The position numbers and the translations under genes are program-made. Below the pieces are notes generated by a model that saw only the letters and a program-made list of their open reading frames with translations, was not told where the DNA came from and did no database searches. Shown one piece after another: positions 8,872 to 15,539 of a stretch of DNA of 18,621 nucleotides (within the stretch, counting starts at the first letter, position 1; every line of letters begins with the position of its first letter). Source of the stretch: Desulfobulbaceae bacterium (GTDB taxonomy: Bacteria; Desulfobacterota; Desulfobulbia; Desulfobulbales; Desulfocapsaceae); the NCBI GenBank assembly GCA_031256095.1, contig JAIRRG010000245.1, positions 1 to 18,621 of the forward strand, given 5' to 3'.

Positions 8872-10074
8872 ATGATACTCGTTGACCAGGAAACATGTGT
8901 GGGTTGCGGCGACTGCGTCGATGCCTGTCCGTTTGCGGCCATTACCATGGCCGATGATCGCCCGGTGATTGGCGATGCCTGCACTCTGTGCGGCGCTTGT
9001 GTTGATGCCTGTCCATCCGGGTCGTTGCGGCTCGACGCCCTGGAAAAGGAGCGGCCAGGCGGGCAAGAGACGTGGCGGGGCGTGATGGTTTTTGCCGAGT
9101 TTCGCCATGGCCGTTTGGCCCCGGTGGCGCTGGAATTGCTTGGGGTGGGCCGCAAGCTGGCCGACGCTTTGGCCGTGCCGTTGAGCGCGGCACTCTTGGG
9201 CGCCGATGGCCCAGAGTTTCAGGAGGCGGCCAGCAGCCTGATTCGTCACGGCGCCGATCTGGTTTATGCCGCTGGCCACCCTGCTCTTCAACATTTTTCC
9301 GAAGAAAATTACACGCGCACTCTGACGGCTATCATCCGCCGTTATCAGCCGGAAATTGTGCTGGCTGGAGCCACCGCCATTGGCCGCTCGTTCATCCCCG
9401 CCGTTGCCACCCATCTTGGCGCTGGCCTGACCGCCGACTGCACCGGCCTCGACATCCGCGTGGAAGACCGGGCGCTGTTGCAGACCCGGCCTGCCTTCGG
9501 CGGTAATATCATGGCTACCATCGTCTGCCCGGACGTCCGGCCGCAGATGGCCACGGTGCGGCCCAAGGTAATGCGGGAATTGCCGCCGGATGACGGACGC
9601 CAGGGCGAAATCGTCGCTTTCCAAATCGATGAGGCGCTTCTGTCCTCGCGTGGCCGGGTCATCGAATCGGTGGTTGCCGAGGCCGATCAGGTCAACATTC
9701 AGGAGGCGGATATCCTTGTTTCCGGCGGGCGCGGTCTCGATGACCCGAAGGGCTTCGAACTGCTGCGGCGCTTGGCCGAGGCCGTCGGCGGCAAGGTGGC
9801 GGCCTCGCGGGCGGCGGTCGATGCGGGCTGGATCGCCTATCCACACCAGGTTGGCCAGACCGGTAAAACGGTGGCCCCGAAACTGTACATCGCCTGCGGC
9901 ATTTCCGGCGCTCTGCAGCATGTAGCCGGGATGCAATCGTCCGAAACCATTGTCGCCATCAACCGTGACCCGCACGCGCCGATCTTCGATGTTGCCGATT
10001 ACGGTTTGGTTGGCGATCTCTACGAAATTGTTCCGAAACTGATCGCAAAAATTTTCGAGAGGCGCGGCCAATGA
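8872..10074 (+). CDS. etfA: Electron transfer flavoprotein, alpha subunit with N-terminal 2x[4Fe-4S] ferredoxin domain
   Basis: This is a 400-residue EtfA with an extra ferredoxin-like domain at residues 1-55. The cysteines are 9, 12, 15, 19 (CVGCGDCVDACP) and 37, 40, 43, 47 (CTLCGACVDACP), enough for two [4Fe-4S] clusters. The usual EtfA part follows: GVMVFAEFRHGRLAP, an ETF N-domain, then the FAD domain with GGRGL, ASRAAVDAGWI, HQVGQTGK, LYIACGISGALQHVAGM, AINRDPHAPIF and ADYGLVGDLYE. Ferredoxin-fused EtfA proteins are known from anaerobes, for example the caffeyl-CoA reductase complex of Acetobacterium. The ATG at 8872 was chosen because it starts right before the cluster domain; the longer frame from 8803 overlaps etfB. 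Its stop overlaps the fabG start (ATGA). Confidence 0.95.
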   Translation: MILVDQETCVGCGDCVDACPFAAITMADDRPVIGDACTLCGACVDACPSGSLRLDALEKERPGGQETWRGVMVFAEFRHGRLAPVALELLGVGRKLADALAVPLSAALLGADGPEFQEAASSLIRHGADLVYAAGHPALQHFSEENYTRTLTAIIRRYQPEIVLAGATAIGRSFIPAVATHLGAGLTADCTGLDIRVEDRALLQTRPAFGGNIMATIVCPDVRPQMATVRPKVMRELPPDDGRQGEIVAFQIDEALLSSRGRVIESVVAEADQVNIQEADILVSGGRGLDDPKGFELLRRLAEAVGGKVAASRAAVDAGWIAYPHQVGQTGKTVAPKLYIACGISGALQHVAGMQSSETIVAINRDPHAPIFDVADYGLVGDLYEIVPKLIAKIFERRGQ

Positions 10075-10814
10075 TTTTGCAAGGCAAAACGGCGCTGGTC
10101 ACAGGCGGCAGCCGCGGCATTGGCCGGGCCATCTGCCTGCGTCTGGCCAAAATGGGGGCAAAGGTTTATATCAACTACGTTTCCGGCTTGGCGGCGGCGG
10201 AGTCGGTGCGGGACGAAATTGCAGCTTCCGGCGGCCAGGCTGCGCTTTTGCCCTTCGATGTCGCCGATGCCGTCGCCAGCGGCGAAGCCATAAAAAAACT
10301 GATTGCCGAAGCTGGGGCAATCGATATTCTTGTCAATAATGCCGGTATCACCCGCGACGGTCTCTTGGCGCGGATGAAAGAAGAAGATTGGGATGCTGTG
10401 GCTGACACCAATCTTAAGGGGGCCTTTCTCTGCGCCAAAGCGGTTTCAAAACAGATGATGAAGCAGCGTTATGGGCGTATCATCAATATCGCCTCGGTGG
10501 TCGGCTTTGCCGGAAATCCTGGTCAGGCTAACTACGCCGCGGCCAAGGCCGGCCTGATTGGCCTGACCAAGGCCCTGGCCCGCGAACTGGCGTCGCGAAA
10601 TATCACGGTCAACGCCGTGGCGCCGGGTTATATTGTCACCGAGATGACGGCGGCGCTCGCCGAAGAGGCGCGCGCCCAGTTGCAAAGGGAAATTCCCCTG
10701 GCGGTTTTGGGCAGTGCCCAAGATGTCGCCGGGGCGGTCGCCTATCTGGCGGGGCCGGATGGCGGCTACATCACCGGGCAAACCATACATGTCAATGGTG
10801 GCATGTATATGTAA
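10071..10814 (+). CDS. fabG: 3-oxoacyl-[ACP] reductase
   Basis: FabG reduces 3-oxoacyl-ACP to 3-hydroxyacyl-ACP with NADPH in type II fatty-acid synthesis. The 247-residue short-chain dehydrogenase has the cofactor motif TGGSRGIG (11-18), NNAG (89-92), catalytic Ser142, Tyr155 and Lys159 (YAAAK), and ends with the FabG-typical GQTIHVNGGMYM. Its ATG overlaps the etfA stop by four bases, tying its translation to the Etf genes. It precedes acpP and fabF in the standard order. PhaB-like acetoacetyl-CoA reductases look very similar, so activity on CoA esters cannot be excluded, but the acpP-fabF context favours FabG. Confidence 0.95.
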   Translation: MILQGKTALVTGGSRGIGRAICLRLAKMGAKVYINYVSGLAAAESVRDEIAASGGQAALLPFDVADAVASGEAIKKLIAEAGAIDILVNNAGITRDGLLARMKEEDWDAVADTNLKGAFLCAKAVSKQMMKQRYGRIINIASVVGFAGNPGQANYAAAKAGLIGLTKALARELASRNITVNAVAPGYIVTEMTAALAEEARAQLQREIPLAVLGSAQDVAGAVAYLAGPDGGYITGQTIHVNGGMYM

Positions 10815-10833
10815 GAAGATGTTTTTGAAAAAG

Positions 10834-10852
10834 GCCCGCAGCTGGCGCGGGC
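10834..10852 (+). promoter_or_regulatory. GC hairpin in the fabG-acpP gap
   Basis: GCCCGC (10834-10839) pairs with GCGGGC (10847-10852) around a seven-base loop. No T-run follows, so it is not a normal terminator. It lies 25 bases before the acpP start, ahead of the AAGGAGAGG ribosome-binding region, in the longest gap of the fab segment. It could be an RNA-processing or stability element that lets acpP be made at higher level; function is not shown. Confidence 0.4.
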
Positions 10853-10877
10853 GCTGACGCGAGAAGGAGAGGATTCC

Positions 10878-11114
10878 ATGGACATTACACAAAAAATGAT
10901 TGATATCATCGTCGAACAATTGAATGTCGAAAAGGACAAGGTTGTCCCCGGCGCTTCCTTTGTCGATGATCTGGGCGCCGATTCCCTTGATCTGGTGGAA
11001 TTGATTATGGCGATGGAGGAAGGTTTCGACATTGAAATTCCCGATGAAGATGCCGAAAAGATCAGCACCGTGCAGGACGCCATCAACTATGTTGACAAGC
11101 TGAAAAGCGCCTGA
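10878..11114 (+). CDS. acpP: Acyl carrier protein
   Basis: ACP carries growing acyl chains on a 4'-phosphopantetheine arm. The 78-residue acidic protein has the attachment site Ser36 in GADSLDLVELIMAMEE, exactly as in the AcpP family, followed by FDIEIPDEDAEKISTV and a C-terminal helix ending DKLKSA. The ATG at 10878 follows GAAGGAGAGGA. Set between fabG and fabF, it is the housekeeping ACP of fatty-acid synthesis rather than a polyketide carrier. Confidence 0.97.
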   Translation: MDITQKMIDIIVEQLNVEKDKVVPGASFVDDLGADSLDLVELIMAMEEGFDIEIPDEDAEKISTVQDAINYVDKLKSA

Positions 11115-11144
11115 CGCGCCGCTTTATTGGGCAAGGAGGTGGGC

Positions 11145-12389
11145 ATGGAAAAGCGCAGGGTCGTTGTCACCGGCCTCGGGCTGGTTACACCGTTGGGTAT
11201 TGGTGTCCAGGCGACGTGGGAAAACCTGCTGGCCGGTAAAAGCGGCGTCGGGCCGATCAGCCGTTTCGATTGCGGCAATTTCGCGGTAAAGATTGCCGCC
11301 GAGGTCAAGGGCTTTCAGGCTGAGGATTATTTTTCCGCCAAGGAAGCCAAACATCTTGACACGTTCGTGCAGTATGGCCTCGCCGCCGCTATCATGGCCA
11401 TGCAGGACAGCGGCCTGACCATCGCCGAAGACAAGCGGGAGCGGGCCGGTGTCATCACCGGCTGCGGCATGGGCGGTCTGCCGGTCATCGAGCAGTACCA
11501 TCAGGCGCTGCTCGAGCGCGGCCCAAAAAAGATCAGCCCTTTCTTCATCCCGCTGGTCATTCCCAACATGCCATCTGGTCATATCAGTTTGCGGTTCGGC
11601 TTCACCGGCCCGAATCTGACCATGACTACCGCCTGCGCCGCCGGTACCCATGCCGTCGGCGAAGCCTATCGTCACATCCGCTATGGCATGATTGACGTCG
11701 CCGTCTCCGGCGGCGCCGAAGCGGTGATCTGTCCTTTAGGAGTTGGCGGCTTCAGCGCCATGAAGGCCCTGTCGACGAGAAACGACGCGCCTGCCGAGGC
11801 CTCCCGCCCCTTCGACCGCGACCGCGATGGTTTTGTTATGGCTGAAGGTTCCGGGATGCTGATTTTGGAAGAACTTGAACACGCCAAAGCCAGGGACGCG
11901 CGCATTTATGCCGAGGTCGTCGGCTATGGCCTGAGCAGCGACGCCTATCATATTGTAGCTCCTCCAGAAGACGGCTCTGGTGGGGCGCGCGCCATGCGCC
12001 TAGCCCTTGGCGACGCCCGGTTGAATCCAGAGGATGTCGATTATATTAACGCCCACGGCACCTCAACGCCCTTAAATGACCGCTGCGAAACGACGGCGAT
12101 CAAATCCGTATTCGGCGGCCACGCGCGCAAGCTGGCCATCAGTTCGACCAAATCCATGACCGGCCATATGCTGGGCGCGGCCGGCGGCATCGAATCGGTA
12201 TTCACGGCCTTGTCGGTTTACCATCAGGTGGCGCCGCCGACCATCAATCTGCATAATCCCGATGAAGCCTGCGACCTCGACTATGTGCCGAATACGGCGC
12301 GGCAAATGAAGATGGATGTGGCCATCTCCAATACCTTTGGCTTTGGTGGCACCAACGCGGTGGTGGCGCTGCGCCGCTTCAAAGGCTGA
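11145..12389 (+). CDS. fabF: 3-oxoacyl-[ACP] synthase II (KAS II)
   Basis: FabF elongates acyl-ACP with malonyl-ACP. The 414-residue protein carries the full catalytic set: Cys164 in TTACAAGTHAVG, His304 in NAHGTSTPLND, Lys336 in SSTKSMTGH and His341 in the same motif, followed by LGAAGGIE; the C-terminus has NTFGFGGTN. The ATG at 11145 is preceded by AAGGAGG at the proper distance; the longer frame from a TTG at 11127 would be translated through that site and is rejected. It is the only condensing enzyme in the window: no FabH (initiation) gene is present in this operon. Confidence 0.97.
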   Translation: MEKRRVVVTGLGLVTPLGIGVQATWENLLAGKSGVGPISRFDCGNFAVKIAAEVKGFQAEDYFSAKEAKHLDTFVQYGLAAAIMAMQDSGLTIAEDKRERAGVITGCGMGGLPVIEQYHQALLERGPKKISPFFIPLVIPNMPSGHISLRFGFTGPNLTMTTACAAGTHAVGEAYRHIRYGMIDVAVSGGAEAVICPLGVGGFSAMKALSTRNDAPAEASRPFDRDRDGFVMAEGSGMLILEELEHAKARDARIYAEVVGYGLSSDAYHIVAPPEDGSGGARAMRLALGDARLNPEDVDYINAHGTSTPLNDRCETTAIKSVFGGHARKLAISSTKSMTGHMLGAAGGIESVFTALSVYHQVAPPTINLHNPDEACDLDYVPNTARQMKMDVAISNTFGFGGTNAVVALRRFKG

Positions 12390-12397
12390 GGAGCATC

Positions 12398-12862
12398 ATG
12401 GAGCGGCGTGAAAATATCGGTGAGAGCCTTGCCGAAAATATCGCCATTGGCAGCGATCACGGTGGTTTCGATCTGAAGGAACGGCTGAAAGCAGTGCTGG
12501 CTGACGCCGGTTGCGCTGTCACCGATGTCGGTTGCCATTCGCTGGCCTCGGTCGATTATCCGGATATTGCCCAGGCCCTGTTGCAAACCCTGGCTTCCGG
12601 CCAATGCCGGCGCGGCATTCTCGTCTGTGGTACCGGTATCGGCATGTCGATTGCCGCCAACCGCGACCATCGTTTCCGCGCCGCCCTCTGCCATGACGAA
12701 TACACGGCCCGCATGAGCCGCGAACACAACAACGCCGATATCCTCTGCCTGGGCGCCAGGGTGATTGGCCTGGGCGTCGCCGAAGGTATTGTCAGGACAT
12801 GGTTGACCACCACCTTTGCCGGTGGCCGTCATCAGACGCGGATTGACAAGATGGGTGGTTGA
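12398..12862 (+). CDS. rpiB: Ribose-5-phosphate isomerase B
   Basis: RpiB interconverts ribulose-5-phosphate and ribose-5-phosphate. The 154-residue protein of the RpiB/LacAB family has IAIGSDHGGFDLKE (16-29), DVGCHSLASVDYPD (43-56), the active-site Cys77 in VCGTGIGMSIAANR (76-89), and SREHNNADILCLGARVIG (107-124) with His110. The first 14 residues (MERRENIGESLAEN) are a small extension relative to the usual start at the IAIGSDH strand. The ATG at 12398 follows the fabF stop by eight bases with GAGGAG in front. It is the last gene before a strong terminator. fabF-rpiB order is common in Deltaproteobacteria. Confidence 0.95.
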   Translation: MERRENIGESLAENIAIGSDHGGFDLKERLKAVLADAGCAVTDVGCHSLASVDYPDIAQALLQTLASGQCRRGILVCGTGIGMSIAANRDHRFRAALCHDEYTARMSREHNNADILCLGARVIGLGVAEGIVRTWLTTTFAGGRHQTRIDKMGG

Positions 12863-12886
12863 CAATATGGCCTTTTTTGTAATCAG

Positions 12887-12923
12887 AGCCGGTGTCGCTT
12901 CGCGCTGACATCGGCTTTTTTTT
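12887..12923 (+). terminator. rho-independent terminator closing the lipid operon
   Basis: AGCCGGTGTC (12887-12896) pairs with GACATCGGCT (12907-12916) over ten positions with one G-T pair, around a ten-base loop, and runs directly into eight T residues (12916-12923). It lies 24 bases after the rpiB stop and is the clearest terminator in the window. Confidence 0.88.
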
Positions 12924-13003
12924 GCCATGCTTGCCAGAGGGTGAAAATTGTCGTTGCCGAGTTGGAAAAGAATAACGAAAACAGGGATGGGGATATAACG
13001 TAG

Positions 13004-13036
13004 CTTGCGGTACGTTTGTGAACTCTAATCCGCAAG
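13004..13036. repeat. 7-bp inverted repeat upstream of the thioesterase gene
   Basis: CTTGCGG (13004-13010) recurs inverted as CCGCAAG (13030-13036) with 19 bases between. It ends 16 bases before the start codon of the thioesterase gene and could be an operator or a leader hairpin. Short enough to be chance. Confidence 0.35.
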
Positions 13037-13052
13037 ATTTTGAGGATTTGCC

Positions 13053-13475
13053 ATGATTACCAGCGGAAAAATTTATGACAGGATTTTTAACAGCTTTCAA
13101 AAGCAAAATTTTTTGAAGCTCATTGGCGCCGAACTGGAACATGTTGAAAAAGGGAAAGTCATTGTCTCATGTAAGCGCCAGGACAGCCTGACCCAGCAAC
13201 AGGGGTTGTTACATGGTGGAGTCGTCACATCGTTAGCTGATGTATCTTGTGGTTATTCGGCGTTAACGACGATGCCGGATGATAGGGAGGTCTTGACCGT
13301 AGAATTCAAAATCAACCTGATAAGACCGGCGGTAACGAACAAACTTATTGCCACCGGGCAGGTGATAAAAGCTGGCAAAACATTGGTTAGCGCCGAATCG
13401 ACGGTTACTGACGAAAGCGGTGAAAAAATAATCGCCAAGATGCTGGCAACAATGATTATTTCGCCGATTAAGTGA
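13053..13475 (+). CDS. Hotdog-fold thioesterase, PaaI family
   Basis: This is a 140-residue protein with the hotdog thioesterase signature: GLLHGGVVTSLADVSCGYSAL (residues about 51-71), where HGG and the aspartate of LAD are the typical PaaI/4HBT features. Then come VEFKINLIRPAV and a closing strand region with GKTLVSAESTVTDESGEKIIAKM. Such enzymes hydrolyse acyl- or aryl-CoA thioesters, and some recycle CoA from stalled intermediates; the substrate is unknown. The ATG at 13053 follows a TGAGGA site. It stands alone: a strong terminator separates it from rpiB and about 200 bases separate it from nrdR. Codon use is visibly less GC-rich than in the fab operon. Confidence 0.85.
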   Translation: MITSGKIYDRIFNSFQKQNFLKLIGAELEHVEKGKVIVSCKRQDSLTQQQGLLHGGVVTSLADVSCGYSALTTMPDDREVLTVEFKINLIRPAVTNKLIATGQVIKAGKTLVSAESTVTDESGEKIIAKMLATMIISPIK

Positions 13476-13550
13476 CATGGCTGCTAGAGTTGGGGTGAGT
13501 ATCCGCGACATCGCTATCATACATCTTGTCCATATGTTGGAGTTGCTCGA

Positions 13551-13572
13551 TTCCCCTGTCCTATATGGGGAA
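13551..13572. repeat. small inverted repeat in the thioesterase-nrdR gap
   Basis: TTCCCC (13551-13556) and GGGGAA (13567-13572) flank a ten-base loop. It may be a weak terminator or a leader element for nrdR; there is no T-run after it on the plus strand. The rest of the 198-base gap shows no gene. Confidence 0.3.
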
Positions 13573-13673
13573 ACTCGAGTTCCCGGTCAATCTCTTCCAT
13601 CGTGCCGCCACCCGGCGCGGGCGATCCATCCGGCAATTTTCTAACTTATTCTATTACCTAAAAAGGCGGCGTC

Positions 13674-14147
13674 ATGAAATGTCCTTACTGTGGTCATCTC
13701 GACAACAGGGTGATTGACTCGCGGCTGAACAAAGACAACACCATCACGCGGCGCCGGCGCGCCTGCTTAAACTGCGACCGCCGCTTCACCACCTACGAAC
13801 GGCTGGAAGTGCTGATGCCGATGCTGGTGAAAAAGGATGGGCGCCGTGAGGAATGGCAGCGGGAGAAACTCATCGCCGGTCTGGAGAAGGCCTGCCAGAA
13901 GCGCCCGGTCAGCCGCGACCGCATTGACCAGTTTGTTGACGACATTGAGCGCCGCTTGCAGGATCTGGGCGTCAACGAAGTTTTCTCGCAGCAGGTCGGC
14001 GAATCGGTGATGGAGAAACTGCCGTCTTTGGATGAAGTTGCCTATGTGCGCTTTGCTTCGGTCTATCGGCAATTCAAGGATGTCACCGAATTCATGGAAG
14101 AACTGAAATCTCTCTTGGCCGCCCGCGATGGCGAAAAGAATGTCTGA
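13674..14147 (+). CDS. nrdR: Transcriptional repressor NrdR
   Basis: NrdR is a zinc-ribbon/ATP-cone repressor of ribonucleotide reductase genes. It senses ATP/dATP and binds paired NrdR boxes. The 157-residue length is standard. The zinc ribbon has Cys3, Cys6, Cys31 and Cys34 (MKCPYCG, then CLNCDRRFTTYE), with the ID.R....  ITRRRRAC basic stretch for DNA binding. The ATP-cone begins near residue 50 (VKKDGRREEWQREKL) and ends with VAYVRFASVYRQFKD. The start is at 13674 after AAAGGCGG. It overlaps ribD by eight bases (ATGTCTGA), a very common nrdR-ribD pairing. No complete ribonucleotide reductase gene is in the window. Confidence 0.97.
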   Translation: MKCPYCGHLDNRVIDSRLNKDNTITRRRRACLNCDRRFTTYERLEVLMPMLVKKDGRREEWQREKLIAGLEKACQKRPVSRDRIDQFVDDIERRLQDLGVNEVFSQQVGESVMEKLPSLDEVAYVRFASVYRQFKDVTEFMEELKSLLAARDGEKNV

Positions 14148-15243
14148 CTCCCATTACATGTCAATGGCCATTGCCCTGGCTAAAAAAGGGCTGGGCCGCA
14201 CCGCGCCCAATCCCTGCGTCGGCGCTGTCGTGGTGCGGGACGGCGTCATCGTTGGCCGCGGCTGGCATCAGCGGGCCGGGACGCCCCATGCCGAGGTGCA
14301 CGCCCTGTGTCAGGCCGCGGAAAAGGCCAGGGGCGCGACGCTGTATGTGACCCTTGAACCCTGCAACCACAGCGGGCGGACGCCGCCCTGCACCCAGGCC
14401 ATCCTGGCCGCCGGGATTGGCCGCGTGGTCATCGGCATGAGCGACCCTAATCCGTTGGTGGCCGGTTCCGGCATCCGGACGCTGCAAGAGCATGGCGTCG
14501 CCTGTGAAGTCGGACTGCTGGCAGAAAGGTGTCAGGCGATCAACCGGCCTTTCGTCAAATACATCACCAGCGGCCTGCCCTATGTGACCATGAAAGCGGC
14601 GATTACCCTTGATGGCCGCCTTAATTTCGCCCGTGGCCGCCAGGACTGGCTGACCGGCGACAAGGTGCGGCGCTATGCCCACCGTCTGCGTGACCAGTAT
14701 GACGCCATTTTGGTTGGCGCTGGCACGGTGCGCGTCGATAATCCCAGCCTCAACGTCCGCGATATCGGCTTAGGTAAAAATGGCCGTGATCCGCTGCGCC
14801 TGATTCTCGATAGCAAGCTATCGCTACCACTTGACGCCAAGGTATTCATCCTCGATTCGGCAGCGAAAACTGTGGTTTTTTGCGGTGCTGACGCTGCTGA
14901 TGAAAAACGGAAATTGCTAGAAAAACAAGGTGTTGAGGTTTGCCCGGTGGTGGTCAGTGCCGGGCGGCTGGATTTGGGCCAGGTGTTGCGGGCGGGGGCG
15001 GCCAGGCAACTGTGCTCGGTGCTGGTTGAGGGCGGGGCGGCGGTGCATGGAGAATTCCTGCGCCAGCGGCTGTACGACGAGGCTCATCTGCTGGTGGCGC
15101 CGATGTTTGCCGGAGAAAATGGCCTGCCACTCTTCACGGGATTTGCCGCCACCGAGACTAAATCCGCGCCGCGTCTGACCGAAATGACGACGCGCCACCT
15201 CGGCGATGATCTGCTGATTTGTGGCAGGCTGCGTTATTTTTAA
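14140..15243 (+). CDS. ribD: Riboflavin biosynthesis bifunctional deaminase/reductase RibD
   Basis: RibD performs deamination of diaminohydroxyphosphoribosylaminopyrimidine and then reduction of the ribosyl side chain, two early steps to riboflavin. With the ATG at 14140 it has 367 residues, the usual length. The N-terminal deaminase domain shows TAPNPCVGAVVV (21-32), the zinc site His50-Ala-Glu52 (TPHAEVHAL) and Cys75/Cys84 in EPCNHSGRTPPC. The C-terminal reductase begins near 150 with TMKAAITLDGRL and includes ILVGAGTVRVDNPSLNVR and VLVEGGAAVHGEFL. An in-frame ATG at 14128 exists, but MSDSHYM at 14140 matches the family start. The flavin product could supply the dehydrogenase/Etf proteins upstream. 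ribE and ribBA are not present downstream. Confidence 0.95.
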   Translation: MSDSHYMSMAIALAKKGLGRTAPNPCVGAVVVRDGVIVGRGWHQRAGTPHAEVHALCQAAEKARGATLYVTLEPCNHSGRTPPCTQAILAAGIGRVVIGMSDPNPLVAGSGIRTLQEHGVACEVGLLAERCQAINRPFVKYITSGLPYVTMKAAITLDGRLNFARGRQDWLTGDKVRRYAHRLRDQYDAILVGAGTVRVDNPSLNVRDIGLGKNGRDPLRLILDSKLSLPLDAKVFILDSAAKTVVFCGADAADEKRKLLEKQGVEVCPVVVSAGRLDLGQVLRAGAARQLCSVLVEGGAAVHGEFLRQRLYDEAHLLVAPMFAGENGLPLFTGFAATETKSAPRLTEMTTRHLGDDLLICGRLRYF

Positions 15244-15456
15244 ATGCCCAGGGATAACCGCAACCGAAGAGTGGGAAGTCGAACAGTTCAATGGCGACAA
15301 GCTACCCGCTGTCGAACCCCAGATTGCGCTGGCGGTGCTGGGAGCAATCAGGTCATGGCCGACAAGAAATGCCCCGAATGCGGCACCCACGCTATGATTT
15401 GCAAGAACGACTGCGACTACTGCATGCAGTGTGGGTTCATGGGCAGTTACAGGTGA
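15242..15456 (+). pseudogene. small CX2C zinc-ribbon ORF, probably the decayed 3' end of a larger gene
   Basis: A short frame starting at ATG 15355 encodes 33 residues with Cys6, Cys9, Cys23 and Cys26 (KKCPECGTHAM, then CDYCMQCGFMGSY), a CX2C-X13-CX2C ribbon. It resembles the C-terminal ribbon of adenosylcobalamin-dependent ribonucleotide reductases as I remember it. Upstream, in a different frame (15251-15349), the bases read EEWEVEQFNGDKLPAVEPQI and then ALAVLGAIRS, which looks like real protein. The two readings would join if one frameshift near 15350 were undone. I therefore read the stretch as the leftover tail of a gene deleted up to the ribD stop. A genuine mini zinc-ribbon gene is the alternative. 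The nearby nrdR makes a former nrdJ neighbour plausible but unproven. Confidence 0.4.
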
Positions 15457-15516
15457 AATTGTCGGGCGCGATAAAAATCAGCCATTCGATCTGTGCTCGA
15501 ACTGAGAGAATTCTTG

Positions 15517-15535
15517 TATAAATTGAGGAAAAAGG
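15517..15535 (+). promoter_or_regulatory. candidate -10 box and ribosome-binding site of the lipoprotein gene
   Basis: TATAAA at 15517-15522 lies about 18 bases before the start codon, with GAGGAAAAAGG (15525-15535) as the ribosome-binding site. No clear -35 box is seen. A transcript from this box would have a very short leader. Confidence 0.3.
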
Positions 15536-15539
15536 TGTT

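Noticed and set aside
8680..10071. Long 463-codon open frame on the minus strand over etfB/etfA
   Set aside because: It is antisense to two genes with complete family motifs, has no recognisable domain, and is explained by high GC third-position bias.
11127..11144. Earlier TTG start for fabF
   Set aside because: It would place the AAGGAGG ribosome-binding site inside the coding region; the ATG at 11145 fits both site spacing and family N-terminus.
12281..12928. 215-codon minus-strand frame over rpiB
   Set aside because: It runs through the rpiB terminator and is antisense to a gene with a complete active-site motif.
13526..13717. 63-codon frame ahead of nrdR
   Set aside because: It overlaps the nrdR start in another frame and shows no domain or start signal.
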